A stretch of 64,000 nucleotides of DNA from Elmis aenea (lineage: Eukaryota > Arthropoda > Insecta > Coleoptera > Elmidae), in assembly GCA_947652605.1 (NCBI GenBank), contig OX393579.1, forward strand, positions 48,180,970 to 48,244,969, given 5' to 3'. The translations under genes and the position numbers were made by a program. The number at the start of each line of letters is the position of its first letter. Position 1 is the first letter of the stretch. The notes below the pieces were generated by a model. It was given only the letters and a program-made list of their open reading frames with translations, was not told the DNA's origin and made no database searches. This document shows positions 22,075 through 35,440 of the stretch, piece after piece.

Positions 22075-22359
22075 GCATGGAAAATATAATTTGGGATTCT
22101 GATTCCTTGCAAAAAGTGGCCATGAAAAAGTTTTAACAGAAATGAAATTCGACATCAAATGAAAAAGTTACGGGCAAAAAACAAAAATCCACTTTTTTAC
22201 TTTTTTCCCTATATCTCAAAAACTAAAAAAGATAAATAAGTTCTGTTTGCGTCAAATTATTAAGCACCTGAATATACAACTTTGCCCCAATTTAACCGAA
22301 GTCGTAACTCTTACCGTTTACGAGATCCCCATAGTGTGCCGCGAAAAACGAGAACCCTG

Positions 22360-24244
22360 TATATTAAATTTTTATTAGGTGATCTTGGAATTAAAAGTGG
22401 TTTAAACGCTCCTTAACGGTTAACAATAAAAAATACACTTGCCAGTTTGCAACAACCTACATCTCTTCTAGTCCTAGTAACCGTTTCGTGGGATATGTAC
22501 AGAGGTCATTACAAACGTTTGTTCTAATTCGACATATTTGTAAATAATCATTTTGATATTTTCTAGTTCTCTAACTGCTGTTATGTTTTTTTGCGACTTG
22601 AGAATTAAGGTATGTGTAGCTAAAAGAGGAAGTACATCTAATTTATGCAGTAACTTTTACCTTGTACCTAAACCTTGGGTTGAAGCAGAGTCACAGTAGT
22701 CAAAGCTACACAGATAATTATATGAATTACCTTATTTCTCGATTCCGATTAGATGTGGGCAGTATTAGCTTTATTTTTTTTTTAAATTCTAGTTATCTTG
22801 ATTAGGGATTTTTTAGGGTTGACGATCATGGTCGCATTCATACGATAACGCGTTGTTTACTGAGCTCGTAAAACTGCTATTGTGATTGTGGCACGCGTAT
22901 AGTTCGTCTTTATTAACACCTTAATTCTTTTATCTGTCCTTAACCCAAATCGCTAATTTCGATAGATAAAGGCAAGAGACTCGCTCGCGTCTAGGTGATG
23001 ACGAGGTCGTTGTCGATCGAGTGAGTGAGCAACTGGTTTTATCTTTTATCCGTTGCACGACACGCGGTGTCATTACACCAACATAACATTGGGGTAGGAA
23101 GAGTTACTATCATTTTGCGTTTTATTTTTAGATTGTGTAGTGTTTGCATACATAAATAAACGAGGGGTCAATGGCACGTGCAAATATTTTGAAAACGTAT
23201 TGTGTGTTTCAATATTTAAAGTGCAATATTTATTATTGAAACGTGACTTTGTTGGTGTGCTCCTATCTAAACGTTTTTATTGTTGTAAAAAGTATTTTGA
23301 TGCGTTTAAGGCAATCCAGGATATGTGCACTTGTATAAAGTGGGCTTAGTCGGTGGTACATAGTCGTAAAAGCATTGAAATTGGCACTGTGGCGTGAATT
23401 TGGTATAATATCTCGTCAAAAATAAAACTTTCATAAGTTTAGTTGCACAAAATTGGAAACAAGAAGTGGAGGTTGCTTAAAAAATATTTGTGACAGATTT
23501 AATTTTGTTTTGCATCTCCAAACGACCCCAAATTTATTGTACCTTTGCTGTGACCCTTGGAAGTAGTTGCAAAACTTCATGAGCACCTGTAAATTAATTT
23601 CTGTAGTTGTATATGCTAGAAATTCAAAGAACAGGTTCATTATCTGCTGATACTTCAAGTGCTGTTATAGGTAGCTTTTTAAATATCTAACTTATCGAAT
23701 CCTATACTGCAGCAGGCTTTTTTAAATTAGCTGAATAATTAATTAGTTCAGTATTCCTAACAGCACTTTCAACAAGCAAATATAGATATGTTTTGTTACC
23801 ATTTTATTTTTAATTCGACCGTAACACCAGTCTGTATTCGCGGTAATTCTAAATCGTTTGCGTTTTATTCTTAATTTGATTAATATCCAGCTGTCAATAC
23901 GTTATGGACGCTGGGAGTACTGTTATCGACTTAATTCTTCTAAATAAGTTGGTTATAGCCACATACAGTTGTATAAATCCTTAGTTGAATCCAATCAAAT
24001 TTCTTATGACGAGTACGTCAAAAAAGTGTTTAAAATAATAGTTTAAAAAAAAATAATTTCACAACCTTTGCAACTTGCGTATTATTGAAAATAACTACAT
24101 CAACCCTTATATATTTGGAATGAAAAAAATATAAGGAACTTAAATAGGCCATAGCCAACTAAAGCTTTCATTTAAAGGTGTGTCATAGTTTTTTAACGTC
24201 GAGCGTAAAAAAATTTTTCTTAGTATTATCGAATTTTACCTAAC
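22360..24244. other. No gene recognised
   Basis: AT-rich intronic sequence with no terminal repeats or coding motifs that I could support. Confidence 0.4.
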
Positions 24245-24886
24245 AATATCTAAAAATAATCAGTAGTAATAATATGACAAGTGCATTGAAAATCATCGAT
24301 AATTTTTGGTAAATGTGACCGAATGCAAGTTGAGCTGAAAAAACACGAGTGCACGAAGTGCATGAGTGATTTTTTCTGATTCAACTTGCATGAGTGAAGA
24401 TTTGTCAAAAATTATAGATTATTTGCAATGCACGAGTTATATTTTGTCAGAAAATTTCCTTCACATAACCTACCTGTCAAATTAATGTATGTTATGTCAA
24501 TTTTTACAAGTACTGTCAGAGTGGTGCGTCAGGGATGTGATTTAATCTATATTAAAGTAACGCTACTGGTCGCCGAAATTCGTCAAAAAATTATTAAGAC
24601 CAAAATATTTAATTCTCTCTCCAAATTTATATTTTCGACCAATATTCAAACTCAGATTTCTTAAAAGCGGCCAATAATCGCATGAAAATCAATTAATTGT
24701 GAAAAGGATATTATCAGTGTATGATCTGAATTTGTTATTGGTCGAAAACGCAAATTTGACAGAAGGATCAACAGGGGAATGTAAAATTGTTATCGTGTAA
24801 TAATGCTCCCATTGGTAGTCTCTAGAAGATTTAAGATTAGTGATTGGTTGAAAACGCAAATTTGACAGGTGAAGGAAATTTTTCCA
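24245..24886 (+). repeat. Four-copy repeat N, copy 2
   Basis: It matches 30176-30836 almost throughout, including the outer part (cagtagtaat, aatcatcgataatttttgg, gaatgcaagttgagctgaaa). The inner unit is bounded by the inverted words aaatttccttcac and gtgaaggaaattt. Two internal segments contain ggt(c/t)gaaaacgcaaatttga, a direct sub-repeat. No protein is supported. Confidence 0.75.
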
Positions 24887-24917
24887 TATTTTTTTTTCCA
24901 CTATTTACAACAATAAC

Positions 24918-25113
24918 GGAGATATGACACTATAAATATGACAAAAAAACATCTTTTTTCCAACAACTCAAAACACCGAAAATGATAAAATATTTTTGAA
25001 AACGGTTCCGAGTTTGTCTCAAAAAACTGCCCGTTTTTGGTAAAGTAACCCTTTCTCCATCTTCAATATTAAGCAAGATACCCATGTAATCCCATCGAAG
25101 TTGGACCATCCTG
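24918..25113 (-). mobile_element. Family F terminal fragment (reverse orientation)
   Basis: It matches 60111-60300 in reverse: the outer end reads gttggaccatcctg, followed by ta, with the inner phrase gtaaccctttctccatcttc. Only one arm is present. Confidence 0.7.
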
Positions 25114-27107
25114 TACAATACATTATGATCAAACTATTTCAAAATTGTGTATTGTGTGTGTAATTTATTAATAATAAGAGAAAATATGAAAACTTTTTAT
25201 ATTTGCCATTATCCAAAGCAAATCGATTATGAAAGATTACTTTTACTAAAGCAATCTGCTTAATATTTAACCCTAAATATTCCCAAAACAAATCAATAAT
25301 TAAATTGGCTCGTTATTAAACGTCAATGGTTAATTTGATTGATTTTTGACTTGGTTATATGCTAAATGTTGATAATAAATTACCAGAAAAAAATTGGATC
25401 TAATTTTTTTTACTTATTTTTATTTATGTTCAACCAGGTATTAGTTAATTATATTAAAAATTGTAAAAAATCAACATTACTCCTTGTAATAATTGCGTGA
25501 TTGTTTCAATTAGTGTTTTGTTTTATTTGCAGAAGTTACTTACATTTATTAAGCAACCCGTTCTGTGTATAATTGGTTCTAAAAACGGATGACCTACTTA
25601 GCAATCGCTTTCACACAGAAATTAGAGTATTTTGAAATAATGTTTTATTTTAATAGCAAATGAGTATTTTTATTCCGGTTTTAAGCGTAGTACAAGCGTT
25701 TGCGTAAAAATAACAATTACAGTTAAAGTAGAACGTCTTCGGTTTCGTGATAGATTGTGCTTACCACTTACCAAAATTATTTCGGTTGAAATTGATCGAA
25801 ACAATTGCTACTACGAGAGGGTAGATGTAAGTGTTCTGTTTGTTTGCTTGTCAGATTGATTCTACACGATTCTGAACATATGAATCCAATTGAAATCATC
25901 TTAATTGTTCCGTTATATTTATTCACCCTTAAGTCTGTAGTGACCTAAATTGTTAATACTTTTAATAGGTACTTACTGTAAATAACGCTTTAACAACGAT
26001 GTGTATCAATAACTGTCTTGTAACGAATTTATTTGCTGTAAATTTTATGCCCCCGATTTTTAAATGGCCAACTTGAACAACATTCCACCGATGTTCATTA
26101 AAATATAACGCCAAATGATTAGTCTTAATTAAATATCGCTAATCGTCCTTAAATATAACTTCGAAAAACAATAAATAATTAGAGATATCTATTTTGTGTA
26201 GTTTATGAGTCATTGCAAGCGGTTGTAATCGCTTATTGGCAGTTACGGACAATCTGTTCTTAGAAAACTGTAATTCAAATCTGAAATCAATGTCGAAGTA
26301 ACTTTAGCGTTAATTGAACAACTAAAATTGCGATAATAGCGATAACATTCTTTAAACGTCGCTAGAGCTTTCATTTGTTTTATAGGGAGTTTAATGTCTT
26401 AAATATGTATTAATTTTTTATTTTTTTTACACCAGGCGGAGCACCTGGGTGAAAATTATTAAATTTTACTCATTTTCGTTTGTTTTTTTTTTGCTTTTTT
26501 CTCAAATTTTAGAAGATGTACCTATGTGTTCTCAAATTTATTAAAGTTTTAATTTCATTTGTTAATTAATTATGATAAAATTAGTAATTTTTTTCCCATA
26601 ATTTCATAAAGTCATTAAAAAAAGGAATTCGATCGAAGTTACAGGGTAAAACAGGCTAGTCGACCTGGCTACACTGAAAACCCGCCCCCTTGTGACGACA
26701 GAAATTCCAAGTAACAACATTTTAGATAGGGCAGCAACCATTCAATAAAATTATGAAACGTTTCATTTATTTTAGGCATTAATTGGATTTTTCACTTCCG
26801 TTCTATTTCAAACATTTGGTTTGAGGTATAAATCGCTTTCTATATTAACCAATCGTCGCATAGCAATTACATTCGTCTAATTATTTGTAAATGGGGATGT
26901 ACAAAAGTTGCGAACAGTGGTAAGAAAACTTTTAAATCATAGGGCATCAGAAACAGACTGACTATTTTTAATTACTTGTATGTAAATACAATTATTGTTG
27001 GGAGGTTTTCAAGTACATGATAAAAATATTGGTCGTACGCCGCTAGCCTAAGTGTGTGATACATAGTGCAATTTCATAGGTATATAAAATCCTTTATCAT
27101 TTATATT
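25114..27107. other. No gene recognised
   Basis: AT-rich intronic sequence. Nothing supported. Confidence 0.4.
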
Positions 27108-27625
27108 ATACAAGATGATTTACCCGGCGTTGCACGGGCGATTACAATTTTAATTACTTTTTTAACTTGAATAAGCCCAATAATTCCAAATCATACACAA
27201 ATGACATACTCTGATCAATCATCTTTTCATTTTCTTATAATTCATTAAAAAATAACTATTTATTGCTTAAAAATTGAATAATAACTCAAATTTATTTTCT
27301 TTCGTCTTGTTTCAATTAAAAATGTACTAATAAAAATAATACTTCATGTACATTTATTACTAATTGTATACAAAACAATCTTTACTTGAGAAATACACCG
27401 CGCCGTATCGTGTTTTGACCAGGTATTTGCCGACGTAAGATCGAATCCCGTCCAAGTAATTTTTAAATTGGTAATATGTGCTTGTACTTAAAGTTTGGCG
27501 TTAGATCTGCAAGGTCCTAAATAGTAACTGTGCAAAATTTTGTCCCGATCGGTCAACGGACCTAGGATTCTATAGCGAACAAACAAACAAACACACAAAC
27601 AAGCTCTTTTGTATATATATAGAAG
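27108..27625 (+). repeat. Retroelement-derived repeat (non-LTR or SINE-like 3' end)
   Basis: It starts with a segment reading acccggcgttgcacgggc and ends with gatcggtcaacgg, ctatagcgaac, a run of acaaacaaac words, tatatatatag and (aga)n. This layout is familiar from abundant insect repeats with a non-LTR-like 3' end. I cannot assign the family. No open frame is supported. Confidence 0.5.
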
Positions 27626-29999
27626 AAGAAGAAGATTTGGGGTCGTGTAAAGGCAAGGCGAGGTGCCTTTAAAAAAATTCATAAGAATGTACGCTTTTTG
27701 TTCATGAACACTTTTAAGCTATTCGAACAAGCAACAAAAATACAAATTTATAGCATTAACTGACGTTTTTCCGTTGTTTTTTAAAATAAGATTTTATGCT
27801 GAAGTGGTACCTAATATGGTGTTACTTTTTTAGAATTAATGTAAATTTTATGTTAATATAGCGCAATTGAAACCATTAGTAAAAGTTTTTACCGTGATTA
27901 AAAATAATTTCGAGGAGGTGGGGGTCGATCTAATAAAAAATAAAAAAAATCAGAAAAAGTTCTTCTATAAAACTGTAATTTTGGATGATAGTAAAGTACT
28001 TTACATTAAAACACGTCTGAACATTTAAAATTAAAAAAAAAAACGCCCACGGCGCATTTTATCTCCCCCCCCCCACTTTTTGTGTCGATCTTGACTTGCT
28101 TTTGGAAAAATCACGAGCTAGCAACCCTTATCTAAAGGGGCGGCACAAACTCTAGCTACGCCACTGAGATGCATTCTTTAAATTAACATTAAAAACGAAT
28201 TTGTAAAAGGCAGATCTTCCAAATTTAAACCATTTTCTTTCGTTATTATTGGTAGTTGTCTTTGAAATTTAACAGTCGCGTATTGTATCGAACATACAGA
28301 TGCATTTTTTATCTTATCGTTACAAACAGAACTCGCAAAGACGCAGATCTGTTACATTTCCGTTGAGATAAAAATTCCAACGGCCGACCGCGATAACACC
28401 AACAAACCACAGAAAAATGCGACTCTGACCATTATCTCCGATCGACGATTGGAACTTCCATGTGAACAGGTTTAAACTCGTCAGTCTTCAAGTTGAACAG
28501 TTACCCAGATGTACCATGGGTTCGGTATAGTTGCATAGTTGCGAAACAGCATTTTTTGTTTGTTTGTATCAGAAACTTGGAACTGTAAATATGAAAGTAA
28601 TTCAAGATAATGATCGGGAGATATGTTTTATATTAATTAGGAATACATCTACTACCAGATGTTGAGAGTTTTGAAGCGCAACGGATTTGGTTTCTTGGCG
28701 TATTCGAGACGGGTTTAAGAATTTTTCGTTTTGCGTTACCAATGAAGAAGAATTACCGATCGCGACGGAACTAGAATAGTTTTTTAGAAAAGGCTAGTTG
28801 ATACTAACTTGTTGGAACTTTCTTCAACACTATATTTTTAGTATGGCTAGTGTTTCGTAATTATGCCGAAAACTTAAGGGGTAAAATTTTGATTTTTTTG
28901 ACACCAATTCCTGAGTTGGAGGAGACTTTCGCAATGAAGCTGCAAATTTTAGTTAACTACACAAAATCTTTCCAGTGCAATTAAGAATTTTTGGCGCAAC
29001 GTTCAGCACTTCAAATGATGGTGTTGATCAGCATTATGTGTTAAAAAGTTTTTGGTGGTTTTAACGTTTCTAAAAGTATTAGAAAACGTTTGTTGTTTGT
29101 TAACTCACCTAAAAGTAACCCACAAATCACGTCACAAAGATTGTCATATCATATAATCATTGTGTATAAGCTGATACATTATGTTTTTAATAAATGCGTT
29201 TCATTGTGCTTCAAATGTTTCATATAATCGTTGTTTTGTTTTCTAACGCAAGTCTTCTTTTGTTAATAACAGCCTAGCTTGTTTTTGGAAGATTAAAATA
29301 ACGCTATCGTCTTTTGTTTATTGTGCTGTTTGATTTCTCTCGATTCGGTTTGCCGCGCATGTGTACAAACAGGTTAACTCCGGCGGTACACTAATTGGCC
29401 AATTATGTTAACAATGAACACTAAATTATGAAAAATAATTCCCTTACACTCGCTTTTTTTTTTCTCTCTTGCCGTTTGCCCGGAGTCGTTCGCTCAAATT
29501 TACGCCTACGCAAACAGCCGTAACCTGCAGGCCTAACCTGTGCAAACAGACCTGCAAAACAACATGTCTATTTTGTGAAATATGATATGGCGAGAGAGAG
29601 GTCTTAATTTTGCTCCAGGTAGACCGGCAAGGTGTCATATGGAAGGCAACCGCCTTATTACTACGTGGGGCAGCATAAGGTGCACTAGTTAAGGCAGAAT
29701 AGGATATTTTACCTGCAATTTTGGCAAATATTTAAGGTTTCAAAATTTGTACTTATGGAAGCTAAACAAAAAAAAATCTACACAAATATTCATGTTTTTT
29801 TGCATTGAATTTAGTGCTATTAGTATTTACTTGAGTTAAAAAATCCAAAATTGTTTGATAGCCACAGGGTAGGATGACTTGTAAGCCATTGCCGCTTTGT
29901 ATGTATCGCTGTAACAGCATAAATTTGAAAAAAAAAATGGGTTTTTAGACTCGATACTTATACACAATCTTGGAGCTGAAAAAATTTCCTTTTTAATCA
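27626..29999. other. No gene recognised
   Basis: Intronic sequence. A segment ending ctagctacgccactg near 28152-28166 resembles a hAT-type terminus without an identified partner. A C run of 10 occurs near 28065-28074. Confidence 0.4.
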
Positions 30000-30115
30000 A
30001 ATCCTCTTATACCATTCGTTGGTGTCGAGGTTTATTTTCTTTACCCGTGGCACCTCTCCTCAACTGGCCTCTCTTTCTTCTAGCCTAGCCCAACGGTGGC
30101 GAACCTGTGGCACGC
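30000..30115 (-). pseudogene. Short C-terminal fragment of a non-LTR reverse transcriptase
   Basis: The minus strand reads RLEEREAS-stop-GEVPRVKK..., parallel to RLEEKGASWRDVPQLAKDRK in the longer fragment at 59.5 kb, with the same W-to-stop kind of decay. The fragment is very short and its assignment rests on that comparison. Confidence 0.4.
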
Positions 30116-30175
30116 AGACAATTTCCAAAAAAAAAAACACCTTTAGTAATTTTTCTTCAGAAAACCTACTTATAG

Positions 30176-30836
30176 GTATAATTATCAGTAGTAATATAAC
30201 AAGTGCATTAAAAATTATCGATAATTTTTGGTAAATTTGCCCGAATGCAAGTTGAGCTGAAAAAAACACGAGTGCACGAGTGATTTTTTCTGATTCAACT
30301 TGCATGAGTAAAGATTTGTCTAAAATTATAGATTATTTGCAATGCACGAGTTATATTTTGTCAGAAAAATTCCTTCACCTAACCCACCTGTCAAATCAAA
30401 TGTACGTTATGTCAAATTTTACAAGTACTGTTAGAGTGGTGCGTCAGGGTTGTGGATTAATCTATATTAAAGTAACGCTACTGGTCGCCGAAATTCGTGA
30501 AAAAAGTATCAAGACCAAAATATTTAATTCCCTCTCCAAATTTATAATTTTCGACCAATCACAAACTCAGATTTCTTAAAAACGACCAATAAACGCATGA
30601 AAATCTGTTAATTACGAAAAGGAACATATCAGTGTATGATTATGTTTATTGGTAGTTTCTAGGAAATCTGAGTTTGTTATTGGTCGAAAACGCAAATTTG
30701 ACAGGAGGATCAACATCTGCCAGTGGAATGTAAAATTATTACCGTGTAATAATGCTCCTATTGGTAGTCTCTAGACTAAAAGATTTAAGATTAGTGATTG
30801 CTTGAAAACGCAAATTTGACAGGTGAAGGAAATTTT
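30176..30836 (+). repeat. Four-copy repeat N, copy 3
   Basis: The most complete copy with 24245-24886: an outer part from about 30176, an inner inverted-bounded unit, and two internal gaaaacgcaaatttgacag segments. Close identity suggests a moderately recent origin. The class is unknown. Confidence 0.75.
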
Positions 30837-33800
30837 CTTTTAAATACTGTACAAATTTTCCTCCATTCCATTTTTGTGTACATAGTTTCTAGCATCCATA
30901 GATCCACACATCTTATAGTCATCTTCGTTGGTTTGACTCCATCGTTTACTGTATATCTTCAATTCTTTGGCTCTATTTGTGCAAATTTTGTGAGCCTGCC
31001 GGTTTCAAAAACCGTGAATTGATAAGAAGGGAATTTAATTTTGTAGACTGAACGAGTAGAACTGTTGTGACTTTAATAATAACTTTATATTCTGGCTAAA
31101 GTATGGTACAAAAATCGCAAGGTTGTACGTGATTTTTTTTTTACCAAGCTTTTTATGGACTGTGCTGCTGGATCCAAGTAGTTTGTATAATCAAAGGTAA
31201 TATCAGTGTAGTACCCGTCTGAAAAGTTCGACTGTATCGTTAGTGCCTCCCAGGTGCCGATAAAGGCTCGACTGGTTAAAACCTGTTGTCATATGACTCA
31301 TTCATTTTTCACCCTCTGCCTCCCACACTCGCCTTTATAACAGGTTTTCGTAGTATGATTGCCGGTGCTCGCTACTTCCTATTGAACTCGTTACCGCACT
31401 CCCATATAATTCGTTTTATATACCTCTGCCGAGCATTAATCTGTACCTAGAATAAAATAACTGGTTGACTTGGTATGCACAGTTATACGTACGTACACAC
31501 GTGTATGTTCCTGTTATCGCTCTGGTCTCTAACTGCAATATCTAAATACTAATGACATACGCCCATCGCGGCGTTTACTTTTTAATTCATCAATCATCAG
31601 GAGACAAAGAAAAAGAACACGTTTTGAGCTACAAGTGTTCTTTTTTTTTCGTTGCCGCGTTCGAAATGAAAGTATTTACTGTTAGTTTCTAAATCAAGTG
31701 TCCCTGTGGTATTTATTAGAGCTTGATGTTATTAAAAAGGTGCACCGTCTTCGTTCTTTGTTACGTTTTCACGGTGTTCTGATTTAATTTTATTTTTAAG
31801 AGCTTTTTTAATTAATATTCGAAAATCGACCTTTTTTATAACGAAAGTAGACGTAATTTCGTTTTTTTTTTTAAGGTTTGCCATAAAAGAACTCCAATAG
31901 CTCATGTTATGTAAATTATTTCCAAATGTTTTATTTAATTTTCACGTAATACCTACATTCAAACCAAAATGTCTTTGTTTTTCGTTTATTTTTCGTTTAT
32001 TTTGGCAAATACTCTAGTAACAAGTTGTTCTTATTCACCAGTAAAGAGCAAATGAAATATAATACTCATACAGGGTACTCAATTTAGAGGTGTAAGATAA
32101 TAATTCGAGCCTCTTTTTATGCGGAAGATATGTTTCACATATAGAAATAACGCACAAAAAAGACATAGAAACTTTGAAAAATTAAGGATACGTTCCATAA
32201 TTTTCTAAAACCGCATAAAACCAAAGCAATGAGTTAAAATAAACCCAAAAACGCATAAAAAAGTTAGTGAAAATTCTGAAAAATAAGGATGCCTAAAAAG
32301 TTTTCTCGAGAATCTGAAAAAAAATTGATATAAAACTTAAAATAAGTTTGTTTCAAAACTTTATGCACTTAATTTTATTGAAAAGTGATTATTCATATAC
32401 ATTTTTTCATCAATAGATGCAGATCTTAACAAACATAATAAGCGTCAATTTCACCCAAGTTCTGTGCAGATTTTTTTTCTTCTGACCATGAAATCGATGA
32501 TTAAACTTTGCGATGATTATTTTATTAATCGTTTATACAATTCGCGATATTCATCCCTGCAACTGGATTAATTAAAATAGCATCAATAAAAACGTATTAA
32601 AGACACATTGGCTTAGGAACACTCTGTATAGGAGAAAGTTTGTGCGAAATATATTCCACAGTTAATTTTTATCGCAGCTATTGAAGGAATAGATTGATAG
32701 CGTGTCCAAGAAAGTCAAAAAAATTGCAGTAATTGTTTGTGTTATCTTCATTGAAGAAAATAAAATACCTCTAGTGTAATTGGAGATAATTAATGCAATT
32801 TATAAAAACATTTTTGCTAACTTACTGAACATATGTTTACTTAAAAGCTTGTCGATTCTCAAATAATAAGGTTAATATGCCGTTTTAATGGCTCTTTTTA
32901 CTTCGATTAACGTTGTTGTGAAACTGTATTTTGATACCGAATCGTATGTTTCAATGTTCACCGACATATATCGTTCCTGCAAAATATCGTGTACTGTATT
33001 TTGTCAGGGTATTTTCCATTTTTTTTTGTCTGAATGAAAACGATCACTTGCCGGTAATATAAAATGTAGATTGGAATTTCAACCGTAAACTAAAAGGTTT
33101 CTCATTGTATGTGCTCCCATTGAAAAGCGGCATTCTTATTATTTAATTAGTCCTTGCAAGGATAATTTTTTGTGACTTTTTCTTCGTTGCCCATTTTCTG
33201 TGGAGATCAAGCCATAAACAAGCGAAAAAAGAGTTTAGCAAACTTGCTTGTTTTTTTCAATTTCGTATAAATACTACAATGCGTTGAGAAAAAGACAATT
33301 GCCTTAAATTCCACTCACCTACGTTATGAAAGGTTGTCGTACATTTTATAATTAGTATTAATGTTTAGAGGTAAAACATTTTGTGTAGTATAACCAGTAA
33401 AACGCAAGAAAGTTTAACTGCATTAATTAACCAAACACATTTTTTTGCCCATAAATGTTAACGAGTAGATGTGGACAAATAATTGCAAAAACAACTGTAA
33501 ATATTGTTTCTGCATACGTTTTTACCAACCTAACTTGGAACCACTAAAATCTGTAACACTTTTTGTTACTTACTTTTGCAGTAAGTATAACTAACTTTAA
33601 ATTGTTAATAAGTTAATAAAACGCCTAATTGTTGGTCCTTCGAGCCGGATTTTTTGAAATCGATACATCTCATCTGAGTGTATACAATGTAAATTACCTT
33701 AGAAAGTCGCAAAATCAAAGTTCAAAGTGTGAAATTACGATGAGGTTTTATAATGTTACTGATTCCGAAGAAGAAGCTAATCACGGCAATCCAATTACTT

Positions 33801-34694
33801 TAAATGTTGAGTAATATTACTCTTCGTCTAGCAAGTCTGAAAAAAGTCTCTTACCCCTGTTACATTTAACCTTTTCGACTGGCAGAACTCAACTGTACCT
33901 AATCTACAAATGCTGCGCTTACCAAGTAGCGTTTTATTATTCGATCTTATCACTTTTCGACGGTTAATCCATCTTTGTTGGCGGAAAATGTTGATAGCCT
34001 AAAAATGCGTTTCCGACTTATTAATAAAATGAGAATTCCACTAATATTTAAGGCTTAAGGGGACTCGCAAAAGGTGTTAGCGTTCGCTTAGACTCGTCTT
34101 TACGATTTTCTGTTTCGAGCTAATTTTGTTTTTAACGTTCAATCCACTTTGCGGCCATTTTAAAGGTAGAAGTAATTACAGAAAACGAGAACAGTACATA
34201 AACACGTCGTGATAGCTGGCACGAACTTGCATTAATATTTTTTACGTCCCACTCACGTAATCGGAGCATAAATATGTTGGGAATATTAAATTTTATTGTC
34301 ATTTAAGACGAAAAGTGAATAGAAAGTGTTCTAGATCTGACCTATGCCAATGTGAAATTGGTCTAATTGCATGCGAGGTGCAGTGTGTTTTTAAATTACC
34401 ATAAATGAGAGCCATTTTTAACACCTCCACCTGTTAAGTTTAAACATTATACATATACATACTTAAGATTGTTAGGATGCCTTTTTGAATAATTAATAAC
34501 TGGGGCGTTAACTACTTTAATTTACATGGTTCGTATTATTTTACTTACAAGTTTAGTGTTATTTATTATAAACACATGGGTTCCCGAGGCAGGCAGAGGC
34601 TGAAGCCAAGCGATTGGTGCAAAGGTGTATGCAGCGTACATAAAACAAAGAAGCTTGTGCCACTGATAACATTTAATAATTAGTAACAATTATG
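30837..34694. other. No gene recognised
   Basis: Intronic sequence. A segment at 32071-32625 starts atacagggtactc and ends aacactctgtata, possibly a decayed TA-flanked element, but the ends match poorly. The frame at 33629-33814 shows no family motif. Confidence 0.4.
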
Positions 34695-35440
34695 TACTCA
34701 CCGGGGGGAACCCACCCCCGCGTGTGATGCTGGATCGCCAGGGTTAATATAAGCCCATCACCATATTACAGTAACACACAAATCTCCAATAAAGCCGAGC
34801 ATAAAACAACAAGGTGGTCTCACTCGCACACAAAGCTGAAAGGCAAAGCATGGCGTCCCACGCATGATATAAATTAGCATGTGTATCAACATACACCCTG
34901 GATCTAGTCCGGTACAACTCCTGGACAACACTCCGGATCAGCAACCTGGACAACTATCAGACTCTCTGGTCACGTTGGGTACCGTTGGCATGCTTTGATG
35001 GCACCTGGGTGGACCCTCCGGTGTACAGCCGGATTCCTACGCTTACTGCGCCTCATCACCCAGGTGTACCCCCCACAGGGGCACCTACGGCCAGGGGGTG
35101 GACCCGCACTCAGCATGGGCCCACTATCCCCCTAGCGCTCTGTATGGAGAAATGGAGAGAAATTAGTAGCATGATTAGTACATTACCAAATGATTGCAAT
35201 CCAAAACACGATAACATAATAATACCCAATAACTGCAGTAGTACTTTACTAAAGGCCATCTAATACAATCGCATACTACATGCACTACACAATGGCTAGC
35301 CAACCCTTTATCTTACAACCTCACAGCATCACGTATATATAACATGTATATTTCTAACAAGTTATACTAAGACTGTCGAAAGTGAACTGTATATCTCAAG
35401 TGCCCCCCCCCGCAAGGGGTTGCGTCTGGCCGATACATAA
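34695..35440. other. GC-rich island of unknown origin
   Basis: About 750 bp are markedly GC-richer than the surroundings and contain caccggggggaacccaccccc, similar G/C runs near 35065-35135, and a ccccccccgcaagggg hairpin near 35403-35418. A plus-strand AATAAA lies at 34789. Both strands have medium open frames (34744-34953 minus; 34985-35263 plus) with no recognised domain. The base composition suggests an inserted element, perhaps part of an LTR element or a transferred fragment, but no long terminal repeat pair was found. Confidence 0.4.

Larger units (their letters stand above)
20127..22359. mobile_element. Family C palindromic element, copy 1 (2.2 kb, TA-flanked)
   Basis: It begins CAGGGTTCTCGTTTTTCGCG and ends with the complement, with TATA on both outer flanks. 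The arms (about 20127-20600 and 21915-22359) are close to perfectly complementary. The loop contains a perfect 98-bp inverted repeat (20921-21136) and a two-exon helix-turn-helix transposase remnant (21460-21906). A second copy lies at 43555-44916 and an arm fragment at 37084-37275. Confidence 0.88.

Noticed and set aside
32071..32625. Possible TA-flanked element with cagggtactc and aacactctg ends
   Set aside because: The ends match at too few positions and the interior shows no inverted arms.
33629..33814. Frame containing NVTDSEEEA and a tggtccttcgagccgga phrase like a retroelement primer-binding site
   Set aside because: No LTR pair or retroviral-type gene was found nearby. The weak likeness to a phrase near 39340 on the non-coding strand is probably chance.
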